Below are positions 59,852 to 64,000 of a stretch of DNA of 64,000 nucleotides, piece after piece. Positions within the stretch are counted from its first letter, which is position 1. Each line of letters starts with the position of its first letter. This DNA is from Tabrizicola sp. (lineage in GTDB: Bacteria; Pseudomonadota; Alphaproteobacteria; Rhodobacterales; Rhodobacteraceae): the NCBI RefSeq assembly GCF_030373185.1, contig NZ_JAUCZH010000004.1:248001-312000 (forward strand), in the 5' to 3' direction. The position numbers were made by a program, and so were the translations under genes. The notes below the pieces were generated by a model. The model worked only from the letters and a program-made list of their open reading frames with translations. It searched no databases and was not told the DNA's origin.

Positions 59852-62137
59852 ATGAAAATTCTGTGTCTGGGCGGCGGCCCCGCCGGCCTTTACTTCGCCA
59901 TATCGATGAAGCTGCGTGATCCGTCGCATCAGATCACCGTGCTGGAACGCAACCGTGCCAATGACACCTTCGGCTGGGGGGTGGTGCTGTCGGATGACGC
60001 GCTTCAGCGGATGGGGCGGAACGATCCGGTCTCGACGCAATCGATAAAGGACCATTTCGCCTACTGGGACGATATCGCTGTCGTGCATGACGGGGTGCGC
60101 ACGGTTTCGGGCGGGCATGGCTTTGCCGGGATCGGCCGCAAGCAGATGCTGATCCTGCTTCAGGCCCGCGCCCGCGCGTTGGGCGTTGACCTGCAATTCG
60201 AGACCGAGTTCGGATTGGCCGAAGACTACCGCCGTGACTACGATGTCGTCGTAGCCTCGGATGGCATCAATTCGGCCGTGCGCCGCGAGTATGAGACCTT
60301 CTTTCAGCCCGACATCGACATGCGCCTGTGCAAGTTCGTCTGGCTTGGCACGCAGCAGAAATTTGACGACGCCTTCACCTTCATTTTCGAAAAGACAGAC
60401 CACGGCTGGCTTTGGGCGCATGCCTACCAGTTCGACGACAACACCGCGACCTTCATCGTCGAATGCACGCAACAGACCTGGGACAATATCGGCTTTGCCG
60501 GCATGTCTAAAGAAGACACGGTTGAAACCTGCCGCAAGATATTCGAACGTCATCTGGGCGGGCATGAGCTGATCTCGAACGCCGCCCACCTGCGCGGGTC
60601 TGCGGTCTGGATGAACTTCCCCCGCGTGGTCTGCGGCAAGTGGTATCATGAAAACGTGGTGCTGATGGGCGATGCGGCGGCGACGGGGCACTTCTCGATC
60701 GGCTCTGGCACACGGCTGGCTTTTGACAGCGCCATCGCGCTGGCGGAATACCTGCACAGCGAACCCACGCTGGAGGCCGCCTTTGCCCGTTATCAGGATG
60801 AACGCCGGGTCGAGGTGCTGCGCCTGCAATCGGCGGCACGCAACAGCCTTGAATGGTTCGAGCAGGTGGAACGCTACCTTGACCTGCCGCCCGAGCAATT
60901 TGCCTATTCCCTTCTGACCCGCAGCCAGAGGATCAGCCACGAAAACCTGCGCCTGCGCGACCCGGACTGGCTGGGCCGGACCGAAGACTGGTTCCAGCGG
61001 CAAGCGGGCGGGCAGCCGGGCCGCAAGCCGATGTTCGCGCCGTTTCGCTTGCGCGACATGACGCTGAAGAACCGGGTCGTGGTGTCGCCCATGGCGCAAT
61101 ACAAGGCCGCGGACGGCTGCCCGACAGACTGGCATCTGGTCCATTACGGCGAACGCGCCAAGGGGGGCGCGGGGCTGGTCTACACGGAAATGACCTGCAC
61201 ATCCGCGCAGGGCCGCATCACCCCCGGTTGTCCGGGGCTTTACGCGCCGGAGCATGAGGCCGCATGGAGGCGGATCGTTGATTTCGTCCATACTGAGACG
61301 GATGCAAAGATCTGCTGCCAGATCGGCCATGCCGGGCGCAAGGCCAGCACTCAGCTTGGCTGGGAAGAAGGCGACGCCCCATTGCCTGATGGCAACTGGG
61401 ACATCATCGCCCCGTCGCCGCTGCCATGGTCGCCCCGCAACGCCACTCCGCTTGAGATGACACGGGCAAACATGGAGGCGGTGACCGAGGAATTTGTGAC
61501 CGCGACCCGAATGGCCCGGCATGCCGGATTTGACATGATCGAACTTCATGCGGCGCATGGTTACCTGATCTCGTCCTTTATCAGCCCAAAATCGAACATT
61601 CGGACCGATGACTTCGGCGGCAGCCTGGAAAACCGCATGCGCTGGCCGCTTGAGGTGTTGCAGGCGATGCGTGCCGAATGGGGCGAGGACAAGCCGATCT
61701 CGGTCCGGATCAGCGCGACCGACTGGGTTGGTGACGAAGGGGTAACCCCGGATGAAGCGGTGCAGATCGCCCGGATGTTTGCCGCCAATGGCGCCGATAT
61801 CATCGACGTCTCTGCCGGGCAGACATCGACCGATGCGCGCCCGGTTTATGGCCGGATGTTCCAGACCCCGTTCAGCGACCGGATCCGCAACGAGGCCGGC
61901 ATCGCCACCATGGCTGTCGGCAATATCACCGAGCCGGACCATGTAAACTCGATCATCCTTGCAGGCCGCGCCGATCTGGTTTGCCTTGCACGCCCGCATC
62001 TGGCCAATCCTTACTGGACCCTTCACGCCGCCGTGGCGATGGGCGATGCTGCGACCGAATGGCCGTTGCCCTATCTGGCCGGGCGGGACCAGATGCGGCG
62101 ACTGGCAGAGAAGACGGCAGAGGTGATCCGGGCATGA
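59852..62137 (+). CDS. Bifunctional FAD monooxygenase/OYE-type reductase acting on an aryl-CoA (2-aminobenzoyl-CoA or salicylyl-CoA type)
   Basis: This two-domain protein has 761 residues. The N-terminal flavin monooxygenase (to about residue 385) has [19 protein letters not shown] and the FAD ribityl motif [26 protein letters not shown]. The C-terminal old-yellow-enzyme domain has [34 protein letters not shown] and [36 protein letters not shown]. This fusion is known from Azoarcus evansii 2-aminobenzoyl-CoA monooxygenase/reductase and relatives annotated salicylyl-CoA 5-hydroxylase. The first domain hydroxylates, the second reduces and dearomatises the ring. Neighbouring hydratases and dehydrogenase support the beta-oxidation-like finish. 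Start ATG 59852 is family-consistent; SDR overlaps by 4 bases. Confidence 0.92.
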   Translation: MKILCLGGGPAGLYFAISMKLRDPSHQITVLERNRANDTFGWGVVLSDDALQRMGRNDPVSTQSIKDHFAYWDDIAVVHDGVRTVSGGHGFAGIGRKQMLILLQARARALGVDLQFETEFGLAEDYRRDYDVVVASDGINSAVRREYETFFQPDIDMRLCKFVWLGTQQKFDDAFTFIFEKTDHGWLWAHAYQFDDNTATFIVECTQQTWDNIGFAGMSKEDTVETCRKIFERHLGGHELISNAAHLRGSAVWMNFPRVVCGKWYHENVVLMGDAAATGHFSIGSGTRLAFDSAIALAEYLHSEPTLEAAFARYQDERRVEVLRLQSAARNSLEWFEQVERYLDLPPEQFAYSLLTRSQRISHENLRLRDPDWLGRTEDWFQRQAGGQPGRKPMFAPFRLRDMTLKNRVVVSPMAQYKAADGCPTDWHLVHYGERAKGGAGLVYTEMTCTSAQGRITPGCPGLYAPEHEAAWRRIVDFVHTETDAKICCQIGHAGRKASTQLGWEEGDAPLPDGNWDIIAPSPLPWSPRNATPLEMTRANMEAVTEEFVTATRMARHAGFDMIELHAAHGYLISSFISPKSNIRTDDFGGSLENRMRWPLEVLQAMRAEWGEDKPISVRISATDWVGDEGVTPDEAVQIARMFAANGADIIDVSAGQTSTDARPVYGRMFQTPFSDRIRNEAGIATMAVGNITEPDHVNSIILAGRADLVCLARPHLANPYWTLHAAVAMGDAATEWPLPYLAGRDQMRRLAEKTAEVIRA

Positions 62138-62877
62138 CCATCGTGGGGCGGCGGGTGTTGGTGACAGGCGGCGGGTCGGGCGCGGGCGCGGACCTTGCGC
62201 TGGGTTTTGCGCGTGCCGGTGCCGCCGAGGTGGTGATCTGTGGTCGCCGGGTGGCGGCACTGGAGGCGACCGCCGCACAGCACCCGGCCATCTGCGCGCT
62301 GCCCTGCGACGTAACCGACGAAGCCTCGGTTCAGAGGCTTTTCGCGCAGGCCGGCCGGGTGGACATCGTCATTGCCAATGCCGGGCAGGCCGATTCAGCG
62401 CCTTTCGCCAAGACCACGCTGGACCAGTGGAACGCGATGCTCGCGGTGAACCTGACCGGGGTCTTTCTGACCTTCCGCGAAGGCTTGCGGCAGTTTGACG
62501 GCTGGGGGCGGCTTCTGGCCGTTGCCTCCACCGCCGGGCTGAAGGGCTATGCAAAGGTTGCCCCCTATGCCGCAGCCAAGCATGGCGTGATGGGGATAGT
62601 GCGGTCCCTTGCGCTGGAAGTGGCCCGCGGGCCAGTCACCGTGAACGCGATATGCCCGGGGTTTCTGGACACTGAAATGACCGACCATTCCGTCAAGGTC
62701 ATCGCGGAAAAGACTGGCCGCACGCTGGCCGAGGCCCGAGCAGCGCTGGAAGCGATCAGCCCGCAAAACCGGCTTTACCGCCCCGATGAGGTGACCTCGG
62801 CGGCCCTGTGGCTGTGTTCGCCCGGGGCGGAAGGGGTGAACGGTCAGGGCATATCCATTTCGGGGGGGGAGACATGA
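62134..62877 (+). CDS. SDR-family oxidoreductase
   Basis: The short-chain dehydrogenase has 247 residues. The cofactor loop is [23 protein letters not shown], the NAG motif is ANAG, and the catalytic YxxxK is YAAAK (about residue 147), with a Ser preceding it in [20 protein letters not shown]. It is translated together with the monooxygenase/reductase and the downstream MarR gene (overlaps at both ends), so it probably oxidises or reduces an alicyclic hydroxy/keto-acyl-CoA in the same route. Confidence 0.92.
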   Translation: MTIVGRRVLVTGGGSGAGADLALGFARAGAAEVVICGRRVAALEATAAQHPAICALPCDVTDEASVQRLFAQAGRVDIVIANAGQADSAPFAKTTLDQWNAMLAVNLTGVFLTFREGLRQFDGWGRLLAVASTAGLKGYAKVAPYAAAKHGVMGIVRSLALEVARGPVTVNAICPGFLDTEMTDHSVKVIAEKTGRTLAEARAALEAISPQNRLYRPDEVTSAALWLCSPGAEGVNGQGISISGGET

Positions 62878-63314
62878 CGGACCCCGCCCCTCCTTCCAAG
62901 CGCCGGCTCAAGATGTGGATCCGCCTTCTGGGTGTGACCCGGCAGGCCGAGAGCCACCTGCGCGAAGTCCTGCGCGTCCAGCATGAGACGACCCTGCCAC
63001 GTTTTGACGTGATGGCTGCCCTCTATCGTCGCCGCGATGGCGTGACGATGAGTGAGCTGTCGCGCATGCTGCTGGTCTCCAACGGCAATGCGACGACGGT
63101 CGTTGATCGGCTGGAAAAGGACGGGCTGGTCCGCCGCACCCCGTCCGAGACGGACAGGCGTACGGTATTTGTCGCGCTTACCCCCGCCGGGCTGTCCCAG
63201 TTCGAAGGTCTTGCCGCCGGGCATGAGGCAGAAGTGTCGAAGCTGTTTGCCAATCTCTCCGAGACGGATCTGGAAGCCCTGACCGATATCCTCAAGCGCA
63301 TGGGAGCCGCATGA
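62874..63314 (+). CDS. MarR-family regulator
   Basis: The 146-residue protein has the winged helix [58 protein letters not shown] with a basic DRR wing. Relatives near aromatic-CoA genes respond to aryl-CoA ligands. It overlaps the SDR stop (ATGA) and the following hydratase start, placing it inside the operon. It is the third MarR-type regulator within 12 kb. Confidence 0.9.
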   Translation: MTDPAPPSKRRLKMWIRLLGVTRQAESHLREVLRVQHETTLPRFDVMAALYRRRDGVTMSELSRMLLVSNGNATTVVDRLEKDGLVRRTPSETDRRTVFVALTPAGLSQFEGLAAGHEAEVSKLFANLSETDLEALTDILKRMGAA

Positions 63315-64000
63315 TGACCAAGCTTGAAGGGCTGAGGCCCGCGCATTTCCTTTGGGACGTGACCGACCGTGTCGCCACGATCCGGCTGAACCGGCCCGAC
63401 CGGAAGAACCCGCTGACCTTTGAAAGCTATGCAGAACTGCGCGACACCTTTCGCGCGCTGGTCTATGCGTCGGATGTGGATGTGGTGATCCTTGGTTCCA
63501 ACGGCGGCAACTTCTGCTCTGGCGGCGATGTGCATGACATCATCGGCCCATTGGTCGGGATGGAGATGAAGGAGCTTCTCGCCTTCACCCGGATGACCGG
63601 CGATCTGGTCAAGGCGATGATCGGCTGCGGCAAGCCGATCATCGCGGCGGTAGATGGCGTCTGCGTCGGAGCAGGCGCGATCATGGCAATGGCGTCAGAC
63701 CTGCGGCTGGCCAGCCCCGGGGCCAAATGCGCGTTCCTGTTCACCCGCGTCGGCCTTGCCGGCTGCGACATGGGGGCCTGTGCCATGCTGCCCCGGATCA
63801 TCGGGCAGGGTCGGGCGGCGGAACTGCTTTATACCGGCCGGGTGATGCGGGCCGAGGAAGGCGAACGCTGGGGTTTCTGGAACACGCTGCACGCGCCCGA
63901 GGCGCTGGACGAAGCGGCGATGGGGCTGGCCCGGCAACTGGCCTCCGGGCCGACCTTCGCGCATGGGATCACCAAGACCCAGATCAACCAGGAATGGAAC
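63311..64000 (+). CDS. Enoyl-CoA hydratase/isomerase family protein (cut by window end)
   Basis: The first 230 codons are visible with no stop. Starts are ATG 63311 or the adjacent ATG 63314. The crotonase fold is seen as [37 protein letters not shown] (first oxyanion loop), [24 protein letters not shown] and [26 protein letters not shown]. In the last run Asp replaces Glu near the usual catalytic site (GCDMGA), typical of the isomerase or ring-cleaving hydrolase branch of crotonases. It is a different type from the product of 58977-59732, and both may act in succession. Confidence 0.88.
   Translation, partial: MMTKLEGLRPAHFLWDVTDRVATIRLNRPDRKNPLTFESYAELRDTFRALVYASDVDVVILGSNGGNFCSGGDVHDIIGPLVGMEMKELLAFTRMTGDLVKAMIGCGKPIIAAVDGVCVGAGAIMAMASDLRLASPGAKCAFLFTRVGLAGCDMGACAMLPRIIGQGRAAELLYTGRVMRAEEGERWGFWNTLHAPEALDEAAMGLARQLASGPTFAHGITKTQINQEWN

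Noticed and set aside
59744-62278. An 844-codon open frame antisense to the monooxygenase/reductase gene, and others such as 14760-16385 (+) and 12326-13873 (+)
   Set aside because: They mirror well-recognised genes on the other strand in a GC-rich genome, have no family motifs, and are rich in Arg/Gly/His/Gln as expected of shadow frames.
1-64000. tRNA, rRNA, riboswitch (cobalamin before the mutase, for example), prophage and defence systems
   Set aside because: I looked for cloverleaf-like blocks, B12-box-like sequence, integrases, capsid genes and restriction or toxin-antitoxin pairs and found none that could be supported.

Overview
The window comes from a high-GC alphaproteobacterium, most likely a Rhodobacterales member (Rhodobacter/Gemmobacter/Tabrizicola-like). 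The evidence is the typical gene set (PccR-type short-chain acyl-CoA regulator beside a propionyl-CoA carboxylase, HdaA, choXWV with betI/betA, many small glycine-zipper lipoproteins) and a dispersed intergenic element with an AGTATTT/GATATTT core of a kind seen in that order. Genes are tightly packed, with many 1-17 bp overlaps. One IS5-type element is present. No tRNA, rRNA, CRISPR or prophage was seen.

Region 1 (1-12,017): two sugar/polyol ABC permeases, a membrane-anchored LuxR-type regulator, a PerM/AI-2E family permease overlapping hdaA, then a polyphosphate block (ppk1, PACE pump, ppx) whose ppk1 start is preceded by a textbook-spaced Pho box. Small enzymes follow (VOC, GNAT, TerB/J-domain protein, endonuclease/phosphatase). 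Region 2 (12,236-23,559): propionyl-CoA assimilation (methylmalonyl-CoA mutase, pccA, pccB, pccR) interleaved with small envelope proteins; TTTGCAAA motifs lie before pccB and pccR. Region 3 (23,639-28,867): choline uptake and oxidation (betA, betI, choXWV). Region 4 (29,010-35,000): topA, dprA, gabT and a small lipoprotein. Region 5 (35,084-41,183): an IS5-family insertion, then a pxpA-accB-accC-pxpB-pxpC operon with a divergent LysR gene. Taken together, its parts equal a split urea-carboxylase-like biotin enzyme.

Region 6 (41,392-64,000 and beyond) is the most interesting. It holds a dipeptide-type ABC transporter and an FAD oxidoreductase, divergent from a second FAD oxidoreductase, an isatin-hydrolase/kynurenine-formamidase-type cyclase, a MarR regulator and an aerobic IorA/IorB 2-oxoacid oxidoreductase. 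Next come a RutA/RutF-like two-component flavin monooxygenase and a MarR regulator. Last is a 2-aminobenzoyl-CoA (or salicylyl-CoA) monooxygenase/reductase-type fusion with 3-hydroxyacyl-CoA dehydrogenase, two enoyl-CoA hydratases, SDR and MarR. I infer a catabolic island for an N-heteroaromatic compound of indole type, in which isatinate (2-aminophenylglyoxylate) could be decarboxylated by IorAB straight to 2-aminobenzoyl-CoA, feeding the monooxygenase/reductase and a beta-oxidation-like finish. This is a hypothesis from gene content; no substrate has been tested.
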